Shown in pieces: positions 1 through 8,147 of a DNA stretch of 36,908 nt. Position 1 is the stretch's first letter. Each line of letters starts with the position of its first letter. The DNA comes from a virus. The notes below the pieces were generated by a model, which made no database searches, was not told the origin of the DNA, and saw nothing but the letters and a program-made list of their open reading frames with translations. The position numbers and the translations under genes were made by a program. The stretch lies in IMG/VR virus record IMGVR_UViG_3300020119_000270, positions 1-36,908 of that record, one strand, 5' to 3'.

Positions 1-403
1 CATAGCTTGTCACAAGCGTTGATCCTGAATCAAAAGAGCCGGAATAAGTAAGTGCGCCCGTGTAATCTAATAGATTAAATCCAATAATAGGAGATACCCC
101 AGTAGTATACCTAGGCCCTGTACCAAAAAGAAGATCAAGATAATCGCCATCGGTTTCAATTGAGATCCTGTTCTCAGTCCCGCCTGAAATGGTTCTATCA
201 GCTGTGACTGTGTATCTATGATCTGGATCAACGGATTGCATAGCTCTTGAGATCTCTGTCATTAAAGATGAGAGTGAATAATATCCAAGCCTTAATGTCG
301 CAAGCAAGATAGTGCCTGCGATTTCTACTCTAAAATCAAGCGAACTATTGAGTTCGGTGATCTGGTATCCGTAAAGGAACTTACTTCTCTCAGTTAGTGC
401 CAT
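1..403 (-). CDS. Distal tail protein, N-terminal part (cut by window start)
   Basis: An ATG at 403 directly abuts the stop codon of the tape measure gene. The frame stays open for 134 codons to base 1, so the gene is partial. The product begins MALTERSKFLYGYQ and has a beta-rich stretch with LLFGTGPR and PIIGFNLLDYTG. Position right after the tape measure is where distal tail proteins are encoded. The fragment at the other window end (36548-36908) looks like the matching C-terminal half. Adding a single base at the join would give one continuous protein of about 254 residues. Function is inferred from position and general character. Confidence 0.72.
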   Translation of the reverse strand, partial: MALTERSKFLYGYQITELNSSLDFRVEIAGTILLATLRLGYYSLSSLMTEISRAMQSVDPDHRYTVTADRTISGGTENRISIETDGDYLDLLFGTGPRYTTGVSPIIGFNLLDYTGALTYSGSFDSGSTLVTSY

Positions 404-2629
404 TTAAGCATTTCCTCCGCCGATTTTACGGACGCTAAAGTCTGTTGCATCGAGAGAGGACTGCAGAAGCTCAGTCATCTTGACTCGTGATTCGTTGTTC
501 TCAAAATAATGTCCTTGAACAACGATCTGTACGTTTTTAGTTTGGATCTGATCTTGTTGATCTCGACTCGTTGAGCGTGGGTCAGTTAATGCTTTGTCAC
601 TTCCCATGGAAGAGTCTCCGCCGCCGCCACCTGCGCCACCTGCGCTCATGCCAACGCCAGGTCCATTTGCCTTTGATTTAAGGTATCCGCCGAACGCTAC
701 GAGCGCAGCACCCCCTGCTACCTTTAGTGGATTAAGCTCAGGTAAGCCTGCCATCATAAGAACAGTACCTTCGGCAATGGCTACATCTCCAAGCATCCCG
801 AAGATGAATCCTCTAGCTGCTTCAGATGCAGATTTTGATCCCGATCCCCAGGCAGTTAGGGCTGCAACGGCATTGGTTTGGAAAGCCCCAAAAGCCCTGG
901 CACCTGCTGCTTGAAATGTGCCCATTGCAATGGATTGTCTCATTGCAGCTGATTCAAACCCTCTTGCAAATGAGTCAACAGCGTTTGTGCCCTCGCGTGA
1001 ATAGCGCTCTAAGGCTTGAAGCTTTTGCTGTTGGAGCTGATCTTCTAAGAACTGCTGCTCAGCAATGTTTGCACGCTTGAGATCTTGCATCTCTTGTTCT
1101 TTTTGAACTTCAGTTAAATCCGCATTGCCCTTGATCATGGCCATCTGCATCTGAAAGTTTTGCTCTAGAACAATCTGCTCATCGTGATGGATTCGGGCAA
1201 CCTCTTCAAGTGAGTTTGCTTGAGACATCTCAGCTTGAGACATCTGCATTTTCATCTGAAGCTTTTGAACTTCTAAGTTCTGCTCAACTTGAGCTACCTC
1301 TTCTGCCTTCTGCTGACGATTCTTGTTAGTTGAGTTATTGATCTCTTGAATCTTTTGAGCCGATTGTTCTTCGGCTAGCTCCATTTGCTTTAATCGGTCT
1401 ATATTTTGCAATTGAGCTGATTGAGCAAGGCTTTGCTGTTGCGCTATTAACTGCTGCCGCATTGCAAGCATATCGCGATTAAATGCCAGTTCGTTATCGG
1501 CTTCAGCCTTCTTATCGACTAACCCACCACCGGTGGTATCAGCCTTAACCTTAGGGCCTGCCTCGATGGTTGCTTGATCCTTTGCTTCTGATTCTGCTTT
1601 GAACTTTGCACTTGCCTTCTCGGCCTCTTCTAGCTGAATGCGATAGGCCGCAAGCTTCTCTTTCATCTTGTCTATGCCAGAACCCATGACCGCATAATCA
1701 GATGAACCTTCAGCAAACTTTGACTGCTTCATTTGAGCTGCGCGAATCTCAAAAGCTAGCATGCTCACTTGTTTTTGAAGACGTTCAGCCTTAGCTGTAG
1801 CTTGCTCTGCTGAGTTTCCGAAGGTTTCAAGCATCGAGTTCTTGAGATTGTCGACCTGAAACTTCAAAGCTGTGACCCCGTTTAGAACGGTGCCACCAAA
1901 GAGTTTTTCAAAGGCAAGAGTAGCAATCTCTGCCATCTCTTTTAGAGTAACTTTTAGCTGAGTCCAGACGTTGGTTACCTTTTTAACGCCTCCGACAGTT
2001 CCTTCAAACTGCTCATTTCCCTTTTCAAGAACAGCATTCATTAAGGCTTGCTGTTTTGCTGTCTGAGACAATGCATTTGCAGCAAGACCATTGGCTGCAG
2101 CGAAGTCTTTGTAGGCTTTTTCTGCATCAACAATCAAACCAAAGTTTGATTTAAGGCTTCGAGTCATGCCAGTTGATATGGCTTGATTAAAAGTTTCAAA
2201 GTTCTGAACTAGATCGCCACCGAAAACAGATGTCGCTTGACGCGCAAGATCCATTACTTCTGAAATGCGTGAGGCTGCTTGCCCGAGTTCAACCACAGCT
2301 TTTGTGCCGGATCTAAGTAGATCGGTATTTTCAATCAAACCTCCAGAGGCTTTCTCCAGAGATTCTTTTAGCTCATTGCCGGCAAGGCCTGCCATTTTAG
2401 CTAGCGAATAGAAGTTAGCTTCTACTTGTTTTACGGCTTCAGCTTCGATCGTGAGATCAAGGGCAGTCTTAACGCTATAATAAGCTGCAGCAAGAATACT
2501 AGAGACTGCGGCTACGTTTACGAGTGCGCTCTCTAGCCCTTTGACTGAGTCAACGGATTCAGTAATGGCTTTAGCAAATTCAGTGTTATCTAAATCTAAG
2601 ATCCAACTTAATTTATTATCTTCGGCCAT
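404..2629 (-). CDS. Tail tape measure protein
   Basis: This 741-residue protein is the longest gene on the tail-assembly side. It follows the tail chaperone pair, the classic place for the tape measure, which sets tail length and is ejected with the DNA. The central part (about residues 380-560) is rich in Gln, Glu, Lys and Met with long coiled-coil-like helices. A hydrophobic stretch lies near residues 610-660, followed by a Gly/Ser-rich segment. No peptidase or transglycosylase motif is visible. AAGGA lies about 6 bases before the ATG. At roughly 1.5 angstrom per residue the predicted tail is about 110 nm, which fits a siphovirus. Confidence 0.9.
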   Translation of the reverse strand: MAEDNKLSWILDLDNTEFAKAITESVDSVKGLESALVNVAAVSSILAAAYYSVKTALDLTIEAEAVKQVEANFYSLAKMAGLAGNELKESLEKASGGLIENTDLLRSGTKAVVELGQAASRISEVMDLARQATSVFGGDLVQNFETFNQAISTGMTRSLKSNFGLIVDAEKAYKDFAAANGLAANALSQTAKQQALMNAVLEKGNEQFEGTVGGVKKVTNVWTQLKVTLKEMAEIATLAFEKLFGGTVLNGVTALKFQVDNLKNSMLETFGNSAEQATAKAERLQKQVSMLAFEIRAAQMKQSKFAEGSSDYAVMGSGIDKMKEKLAAYRIQLEEAEKASAKFKAESEAKDQATIEAGPKVKADTTGGGLVDKKAEADNELAFNRDMLAMRQQLIAQQQSLAQSAQLQNIDRLKQMELAEEQSAQKIQEINNSTNKNRQQKAEEVAQVEQNLEVQKLQMKMQMSQAEMSQANSLEEVARIHHDEQIVLEQNFQMQMAMIKGNADLTEVQKEQEMQDLKRANIAEQQFLEDQLQQQKLQALERYSREGTNAVDSFARGFESAAMRQSIAMGTFQAAGARAFGAFQTNAVAALTAWGSGSKSASEAARGFIFGMLGDVAIAEGTVLMMAGLPELNPLKVAGGAALVAFGGYLKSKANGPGVGMSAGGAGGGGGDSSMGSDKALTDPRSTSRDQQDQIQTKNVQIVVQGHYFENNESRVKMTELLQSSLDATDFSVRKIGGGNA

Positions 2630-2644
2630 GGCTATCCTTGCCTT

Positions 2645-3055
2645 CTACCTTCTGACTCCTGCGAATAATCCCTGCATCGTCTGAAGTCCTTGAGCTCCCT
2701 TGAGCTCTTGTGTTTTTTTAATCTGAGCATTATTTGATTCGACCTTAGCTCGGATATCATCAGCTTCTTTTTTTGCTGATGGGAACCGTGATTTAAAATC
2801 ATTCTGCAAAGTCAGAACCCATTCTTTTCCAAAGATCGATATTGCTCCAATATCTGCCTGATCTATTAGATCCATCGCCTTAATCTCCCTACACGACGAG
2901 AGAAGTGAGAAAAACCTAATGGCTGGCATTCTTAAAACATACTCATCCGAGACTCCGTAGAACTGACAGAACTCTGCAATCCACATAGAGGCCCGAACTT
3001 TAAATCCTAATGGGTTATCCTTGCTTCTTGAGGATTGTTTGCCATCTTTAGACTT
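2645..3055 (-). CDS. Tail assembly chaperone, frameshifted C-terminal domain (GT-like)
   Basis: This frame is open upstream of its first ATG (2986) all the way to an A AAA AAA slippery site in the preceding chaperone gene. A -1 slip there would fuse 149 residues of the upstream protein to 136 residues encoded here, giving about 285 residues. This is the G/GT arrangement of lambda-like and many other siphophages, where the minor fusion product loads the tape measure with tail tube subunits. The domain contains WIAEFCQFYGVSDEYVL and ends 15 bases before the tape measure start. No good ribosome binding site precedes the internal ATG, so expression as a fusion is more likely than separate translation. 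Confidence 0.8.
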   Translation of the reverse strand, partial: KSKDGKQSSRSKDNPLGFKVRASMWIAEFCQFYGVSDEYVLRMPAIRFFSLLSSCREIKAMDLIDQADIGAISIFGKEWVLTLQNDFKSRFPSAKKEADDIRAKVESNNAQIKKTQELKGAQGLQTMQGLFAGVRR

Positions 3056-3501
3056 TTTTTTTCATAGTCCACTTGAGTTTTGCCCATCACGCATTCGATG
3101 ATTTTTGTATAAAGAGCAACCACTTGTGAGTAATGCATCTTTTTTACTTGGGCATAACCAATTTTTGGTCTAACAATTGCCTCAAATATATCCCCATACG
3201 CACGAGCTAGTTCATCTTCTGATTTAATCTTGCCCTGCTTTAAGAGCTCAAGTCTGGCTAGTGCATTTGAAAATATCGTAAACTCTTCCATTGAAAGAGG
3301 AGAGATCGAATAGATCTTCCCATTCCATCTGAAATCAACTTCTCTTACTAAGAGCTCATCAAGATCAGAGATGATCTCTCCCTCATGATGGCGCCTTAGC
3401 CTTTTGAATAAAGAATTACGAGAGGGTGATCTACTTGCCATTAGATAAACCACCACTCCCGTAATAAAAACTCCCAAGAAAAACAAAAGTGCTCCAATCA
3501 C
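3007..3501 (-). CDS. Tail assembly chaperone (G-like), with N-terminal membrane segment
   Basis: 164 residues from a GTG start with AAGGA about 8 bases upstream. Residues 53-150 look like a tail assembly chaperone: a short beta region (REVDFRWNGKIYSI) followed by helices. It lies between the tail tube gene and the tape measure. Unusually, residues 3-21 form a hydrophobic helix (GALLFFLGVFITGVVVYLM) followed by Arg/Ser-rich sequence, like a membrane anchor. An alternative start at the Met near residue 21 would remove it but has no ribosome binding site. The nine-A run near the end carries the -1 frameshift site. Confidence 0.78.
   Translation of the reverse strand: MIGALLFFLGVFITGVVVYLMASRSPSRNSLFKRLRRHHEGEIISDLDELLVREVDFRWNGKIYSISPLSMEEFTIFSNALARLELLKQGKIKSEDELARAYGDIFEAIVRPKIGYAQVKKMHYSQVVALYTKIIECVMGKTQVDYEKKSLKMANNPQEARITH
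3055..3061 (-). promoter_or_regulatory. -1 ribosomal frameshift slippery site
   Basis: On the minus strand the chaperone reads GAA AAA AAA AGT. The last A of GAA plus the two AAA codons form the heptamer A AAA AAA in the right phase for a -1 slip. After the slip the frame is open for 136 codons to the stop at 2645. A 5-bp hairpin (ATCCT/AGGAT, 3017-3035) lies about 20 bases downstream. This is farther than the usual 5-9 bases, so its role is uncertain. Confidence 0.78.
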
Positions 3502-3526
3502 TAAAATTTCCTTTTCTAAATATTAA

Positions 3527-4366
3527 TCAAGCGTAGTTAGCGCCCGTCACAACGATTGTGAAACTATCTCCGATGATGAAATCAGTTGTTCCATCATTGA
3601 TAGTTAGATTGATTTTTGAACTGATAAATGGTGTGCCAACGATCGCATTTCCAAGAGCTCCACTTACGGAACCTGATACTTGGAACAGACCTGCATTGGT
3701 TGCAGAATGAACTGCTAACAAAGTAATCGTCTCTGCAATACCGCTTGCTGGAACAGAGATACCGCTTACAGTTCCATTTCCGGTGTTAGCGCCTGCAACA
3801 GCTGCTGCTGCTGATGCGTTAACAAGACCGATTGAAGCGTCACCGTACAAGAAAAATCTTGCAGGAGAAGCTGATCGGTCTGGGTAAACTCGCATTTCAA
3901 CAGTCAATACGCTTTGTTCTTCTGGACCATACTTCACTTCGCTTGCACTAGTTGCAACAGCTTTCCAAACCGTATAATCCTGGCTAAGATCTGTTATGTC
4001 TAATGCTTGTGGGTGAAGGTTGAGTAGTCCTGCAAGTGGGAGCAAATGCTGGCCGACTTGAGCATCGAAGTAAACGTTCTTACCGCTCATGCCACCATCG
4101 ATTAGTTTTGCATGCGGGAAAGCAACTTTCCAAAGATCTTTGTTTGCAATTTCGCAAAGATCAAACTTAACCATATACTCTTGTCCAGAGACAACAGAGT
4201 CAATCGGAGTAGATCCGAATTGATCACAAACGAGATCTGCTGTTTTGTTTTTAGCAGAGAAACTAACTCCACCTTTTGTTCCGCCTAAGTCTAAACCCTT
4301 ATAAGTAACAATCATTGGGCATAATTGAAAATCACCCCCATTGATCGTAGCTGATGAACCTGCCAT
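3527..4366 (-). CDS. Major tail tube protein
   Basis: 279 residues, placed just before the tail chaperone pair, as expected for the main tail tube subunit. The N-terminal half has features typical of tube proteins: a GDFQLC opening, LDLGGTKGGVSF, and a YMVKFDLCEI strand. The C-terminal part (about 185-279) is rich in Gly, Ala, Ser and Thr, like an added surface domain. A perfect AAGGAGG lies 6 bases before the ATG, one of the strongest ribosome binding sites here, which fits a highly expressed structural protein. It has its own 67-base upstream gap containing small hairpins. Confidence 0.85.
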   Translation of the reverse strand: MAGSSATINGGDFQLCPMIVTYKGLDLGGTKGGVSFSAKNKTADLVCDQFGSTPIDSVVSGQEYMVKFDLCEIANKDLWKVAFPHAKLIDGGMSGKNVYFDAQVGQHLLPLAGLLNLHPQALDITDLSQDYTVWKAVATSASEVKYGPEEQSVLTVEMRVYPDRSASPARFFLYGDASIGLVNASAAAAVAGANTGNGTVSGISVPASGIAETITLLAVHSATNAGLFQVSGSVSGALGNAIVGTPFISSKINLTINDGTTDFIIGDSFTIVVTGANYA

Positions 4367-4385
4367 GAAATCCTCCTTGAGATTC

Positions 4386-4434
4386 GTGAACCTCCAACCA
4401 TGGGGGTTCTATTGAAAATCTTTTCAGTTGTTAT
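4386..4434 (-). other. Small hairpins before the tail tube gene
   Basis: The gap upstream of the tail tube gene has GAACC...GGTTC arms around a CCATGG loop (about 4388-4409), with one C/A mismatch on the minus strand. A TGAAAA/TTTTCA inverted repeat follows (about 4415-4430). Neither is followed by a T-run. They may stabilise the mRNA segment for the tube protein. Confidence 0.35.
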
Positions 4435-4889
4435 TAGAATACCAAATATCGAATTTTGAACATCATTTTAATTGACCAAACATCCCGACCATCGCCTAAT
4501 TTCTCAGGCTTGCTCATCGACGTCATGTGGCATTTCTGAACGATGCCCACTAAATCAAGCTTTCGGTTGCAGAAAGAGTCCATGATCTGTGCACATGAGT
4601 CATACATATCGAAGATTCGACCTTCTATATCATCGTCATTTTGCCTCACGAAGGTCCTCTTAGTAAGAGTTACTTCGAAGTCTTGCTCAACGTTTAGCTT
4701 TTGATCGATAATATAGACCTGACTTGCATCGTATGGGTGCATATCAAAGGCTGATTCAAGAGATCTTAAATCGTTTAAGTTATCCGCATCAAACTGGAAG
4801 GGCATTTGGATAGCTTCTGCCCCTAATGCCGCTTTGATTAAGGCTTGCCCACTTTTTAGTACTTTAACGACGTTATGCTTTTTACTCAT
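4434..4889 (-). CDS. Probable tail terminator / tail completion protein
   Basis: 151 residues, overlapping the upstream neck/adaptor gene by 4 bases (ATGA) and preceding the tail tube gene. In siphophages this slot usually encodes the tail terminator that caps the tail tube and joins it to the head. The protein is mixed alpha/beta with a beta-rich C-terminus (DVWSIKMMFKIRYLVF), compatible with that fold. No catalytic or metal motif is visible. The assignment rests mainly on gene order and size. Confidence 0.55.
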   Translation of the reverse strand: MSKKHNVVKVLKSGQALIKAALGAEAIQMPFQFDADNLNDLRSLESAFDMHPYDASQVYIIDQKLNVEQDFEVTLTKRTFVRQNDDDIEGRIFDMYDSCAQIMDSFCNRKLDLVGIVQKCHMTSMSKPEKLGDGRDVWSIKMMFKIRYLVF

Positions 4890-6073
4890 CGTCTATACAC
4901 CGGAATTGAGCCCAAAAATCCTGGCTCTTTTTCAAATGAATCTAAGTCCTCTGATCTATCGATATCAAGACTTGCGGCATGATCAGGTCTTGTCATTTCA
5001 TAGCCCGTTGCCATGGCCTCAACGATCTTTCTCATCTCCTCATCTCTAGCAATGGGGGTGAGCAGAATTTCGATAGCCTTGTAAGAAGCACATATGAGCC
5101 ATTCATCTGGGACTTTAATTTGCTCTTCATAAGCAATGAGACCTGATTTAATAAGATGAGCAACTATTGCATCTTTTGCTAACTCATGCTGCGGCAGAAG
5201 AGTTGTTTGACCCTTGGGAAGATAATTCATGATCTCTGGATAGATCTGAGTAACCTTTCGATCATCGGAGAGAAGAAATTTGATTGCTTGGATGGCAATT
5301 GGGGATGCATCAACTGATAGAGTGAGGCGAATCCAATAGAGTTCTTCTTTTTTAGGCAGAGTTGATAATCCGGTAATACTAGAGGGTGGTTGTTTTGCCC
5401 ATTCAGGCTTTTCTTCCCACTGGATCCAGCCCGATTTATTGAGTCCATTTGTCTCATCTAAGATGTCATCAAAGGTTACCCATCCAGCTTGTGACCAATA
5501 TTCAAATCCTAGAGGACCTGAAAGGGATGGCTCTACTGCATATGCGCCAGCTTGTGTTTGTACGATCAGTGGAGTGATTGGCGCTAGCGAAACATCTACT
5601 AAAGTATTATTGATAACCGTTATTAAATTCTGTGGCTTGCCGCCATCAGAGCCTGTGAAGTGAAGTTCAAAGCCAACTGAAAAGTCTCCAGCCACTTCCA
5701 TGCCCGTGATTGGTATGATGGCATTTAGAGCTGCTTGAATATCGGTTGCATCTGAGTCAAATGCGATAAGCCCTGTATCGATGCTGTTAAATCTTAATTG
5801 AAAGTTCCCGCTAGTTGGAAGGGCTGAGAAACTTAGCTCTTGAACTTCGTCAATAGGTGCAGAGCCTGTGACTCCGGTGTTGCCTGTTAAGATCGATACG
5901 TATCTTGAGTTAAACTTATGGGGTTGGCCTATATAAAGAGCATCTTCTGCTGCAATCCATGCAGGGATTGTCGCCGCAGGGCCATCCCATGATCTGCACT
6001 GTTCAGTGAGATCACTTAGTGTCCCATTGTCAGAGAAGATCACGCGTGTTGATTTGGATCGAATTAAACTCAT
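4886..6073 (-). CDS. Neck/adaptor-like structural protein with embedded beta module
   Basis: 395 residues. Residues about 80-185 contain a beta module common in phage surface proteins: PTSGNFQLRF, then DATDIQAALNAI, then FELHFTGSDGG. The last 110 residues are helical (KDAIVAHLIKSGLI, EWLICASYKAIEIL) and resemble head-tail adaptor proteins of the HK97 gp6 or SPP1 gp15 type. The gene lies upstream of the tail terminator candidate, which fits a neck role. GGAG lies about 8 bases before the ATG. A fused adaptor plus surface domain is the best reading; the exact family was not recognised. Confidence 0.5.
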   Translation of the reverse strand: MSLIRSKSTRVIFSDNGTLSDLTEQCRSWDGPAATIPAWIAAEDALYIGQPHKFNSRYVSILTGNTGVTGSAPIDEVQELSFSALPTSGNFQLRFNSIDTGLIAFDSDATDIQAALNAIIPITGMEVAGDFSVGFELHFTGSDGGKPQNLITVINNTLVDVSLAPITPLIVQTQAGAYAVEPSLSGPLGFEYWSQAGWVTFDDILDETNGLNKSGWIQWEEKPEWAKQPPSSITGLSTLPKKEELYWIRLTLSVDASPIAIQAIKFLLSDDRKVTQIYPEIMNYLPKGQTTLLPQHELAKDAIVAHLIKSGLIAYEEQIKVPDEWLICASYKAIEILLTPIARDEEMRKIVEAMATGYEMTRPDHAASLDIDRSEDLDSFEKEPGFLGSIPVYRR

Positions 6074-6089
6074 CTCTTATCTCCATTTT

Positions 6090-6608
6090 TCATGTGGGAG
6101 TTATCCCGAGGAAGGCCTGTATTTTATTCTTAGCCGCATGGATCTTATCCGCAGTCACAAATGGGGCTAGATCAGATGGGATGTCTCCTGCTTCCAGAAG
6201 AGCTATCTCTTCAAGAGCTGCGTAAAGAGCTCCGTTTTGCAGATAATATCTCAAATCCCTAAAGTAATCTGCGACAGCCTTAGTTTTACCGGCTTGAACT
6301 ACGCCTAAGCTCATATGAGTTACAGCAGCATCGACAACCATTTGGCATCCAAATGCTGTTGCTTGATTAAGCTTTGCTATCGTAATCTGCCCAGCTGTTG
6401 GATTAAAGCTATGCTCATTAAGGGATGCCCAATAAGCCGATACTATTGCAGCATCAGCATCTGAGATGTCTGATAAAAATATCACACTTAGGTTTTGGTC
6501 ATTTGCAAATAGCCCATCAAAGTTAGAGCTAAGAGCCGATTTGAAATAAGCCCTAACCGTGTCTAAGTTTACCGAAAATGATTTCCAATCAAGGGCTATG
6601 GTATTCAT
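6090..6608 (-). CDS. Hypothetical structural protein (172 aa)
   Basis: The product is mostly helical with no known motif. It starts MNTIALDWKSFSVNL and contains ISDADAAIVSAYWASL and a GAALYAALEEIALLEAGD-like helix region. It begins just after the stop codon of the preceding fibre-like gene and is followed 16 bases later by the neck protein. Its location between head-decoration and tail genes suggests a virion or assembly role, but nothing in the sequence proves this. Confidence 0.5.
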   Translation of the reverse strand: MNTIALDWKSFSVNLDTVRAYFKSALSSNFDGLFANDQNLSVIFLSDISDADAAIVSAYWASLNEHSFNPTAGQITIAKLNQATAFGCQMVVDAAVTHMSLGVVQAGKTKAVADYFRDLRYYLQNGALYAALEEIALLEAGDIPSDLAPFVTADKIHAAKNKIQAFLGITPT

Positions 6609-6609
6609 A

Positions 6610-7143
6610 TTATTTCAACCTAACTGTCTTTAGAACCCGATCACTAAATCCTATTGTGCCGCCATTTGTACTTTTAAACTTTACATCAACGACCTGAACT
6701 CCGTTTAGATCAAATTGACCGTGAACTGCTGTGCCGACAGAAATTCTATTTAATGACACGGTAACTAAACCCCCAATAAGAGTAAGGTTACAGAAGATTG
6801 CTCGCTTGGTTTCCACCTGCAAAACATCATCGATATAAATCCCGTATTCTCCAGCTGCACTTGCACCATCGGTATAAATATCTGCATTAAATAAAACGAG
6901 ATACCTGCCAGGCTTAGGAGTTAGGGCCATTGAAGTAATTGTAGTAGGCGTTGAGCTACTAATCGTCACATCTCCTGTTGCAGTTGCGGTATAAGCTTCA
7001 AGCACTGGAGCTGATATCGCAACTGGATTATTCGTTGAATAAATCGCAAGAGCGGCTGTCCATATAGGTTCGGCTGTCCCATCCGGCATGGTCATTGTTC
7101 CAATCACTGCTGAGCTTGGATCTAAGATATTTCTAGTTTCCAT
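6610..7143 (-). CDS. Beta-sandwich fibre or decoration protein
   Basis: 177 residues from ATG 7143, which overlaps the stop of the glycine-rich gene by one base (TAATG). An in-frame ATG five codons earlier (7158) is possible but would lengthen the overlap. The sequence is beta-rich: Thr/Ser stretches, KPGRYLVLFNADIYTDG and GEYGIYIDDVLQVETKR. This resembles the C1q/TNF-like jelly-roll domains at the ends of phage fibres. It is the last of four fibre-like genes after the capsid gene. Receptor binding or surface decoration is inferred. Confidence 0.55.
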   Translation of the reverse strand: METRNILDPSSAVIGTMTMPDGTAEPIWTAALAIYSTNNPVAISAPVLEAYTATATGDVTISSSTPTTITSMALTPKPGRYLVLFNADIYTDGASAAGEYGIYIDDVLQVETKRAIFCNLTLIGGLVTVSLNRISVGTAVHGQFDLNGVQVVDVKFKSTNGGTIGFSDRVLKTVRLK

Positions 7144-8147
7144 TAGAGCACCGTCCATGAGCCAGTTCGGGCTGAATAAACTGAATAATGTCCAGACGAG
7201 CCTGCTGTCCCCGCGACTCCGGGGGAACCTATTCCAGTTGCAGTTCCTCCAGTACCACCTGCGCCACCTGCAACAGAGATTGTACCTAGAGTGACATCAA
7301 GCCCTATGATATAGATAAAGCCTCCGCCACCTCCGCCGCCTCCGCCTCCACCACCTGCGTTGCCGCTTACGGCGTTTCCACCGTTGCCGCCTACTCCGCC
7401 CTTAGCTGAGACCCCAAGAGAGCTTGTGTTTAAAAATGTATCTGCAAAGATAATGACTACACCACCACCGCCGCCTGATCCCGCGCCATCTCCGCCTGTA
7501 CCGCCACGACCACCACCGCCGCCTCCGCCGCCTTGTCCTGCGTCTTTATAAGACAGATTCATGGTGTGATCGCGTCGTACGATCTTTTCTGGGAAATAAG
7601 TATGAGCTCCGACTGTTCCGGCAAGACCGCCGGGAGATATCGTTACTGCCCCACCCGCACCACCAGCGCCACCGGCGCCACCGTACCCAGACCATGCAGC
7701 ACTAAGACCCCCTTGAACATGATCAGAAGGACCTCCGCCAACTCCGGCAAGACTTACGCCATAGTCAACACCTGGAGCCGCAGAACCGCCGGCACCTGTT
7801 ACCGTATTTCCAGTAGAGTTTCCGCCGGCACCACCTAAGTTTTGGATTACAGCTGATCCTGCAATTGAGCATGTGCCCCTTACATGAATGGCATACCCAT
7901 TGGCATTTATGATCGCGGTGCCCGTTAATGTCAGGGAATTATAAAACATCGTGTGAGTAAGTGTTGTCGTCCCGCTAGAGAGCGCGACATCGCCATCTGA
8001 TCCATCGCCTAAGAAGAGTGCAATGTTCGCAACCGTTATGAGCTCTTCGATAGCTGATTGAACATTGGTCGAGGCAAACCCATTAGTTGAATTATCAAAT
8101 GGTGTTGCTCTGGCGACAGCTGATGCGTTAAATATTTTACTTGCCAT
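7143..8147 (-). CDS. Glycine-rich fibre/adhesin-like protein
   Basis: About 334 residues from ATG 8147 (TAATG overlap with the previous gene); a GTG three codons earlier is less likely. An N-terminal NSTNGFASTNVQSAIEEL segment is typical of phage fibre proteins. Residues about 85-320 hold many glycine runs (GGAGGAGGAGG, GGGGGGGG, GGNGGN) separated by short beta segments. Such runs occur in glycine-rich phage adhesins whose runs pack as polyglycine helices. The plus strand is CCG/CCA-rich as a result, creating spurious open frames. It may be a head fibre or a receptor-binding adhesin. Confidence 0.65.
   Translation of the reverse strand: MASKIFNASAVARATPFDNSTNGFASTNVQSAIEELITVANIALFLGDGSDGDVALSSGTTTLTHTMFYNSLTLTGTAIINANGYAIHVRGTCSIAGSAVIQNLGGAGGNSTGNTVTGAGGSAAPGVDYGVSLAGVGGGPSDHVQGGLSAAWSGYGGAGGAGGAGGAVTISPGGLAGTVGAHTYFPEKIVRRDHTMNLSYKDAGQGGGGGGGGRGGTGGDGAGSGGGGGVVIIFADTFLNTSSLGVSAKGGVGGNGGNAVSGNAGGGGGGGGGGGGFIYIIGLDVTLGTISVAGGAGGTGGTATGIGSPGVAGTAGSSGHYSVYSARTGSWTVL

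Noticed and set aside
2645-2986. Independent 113-residue gene before the tape measure
   Set aside because: The frame is open back to the slippery site and lacks a ribosome binding site, so a frameshift fusion explains it better.
7360-7838. Pro- and Arg-rich plus-strand open frames
   Set aside because: They mirror the glycine-rich fibre gene on the other strand; their composition is a by-product of GGN codons.
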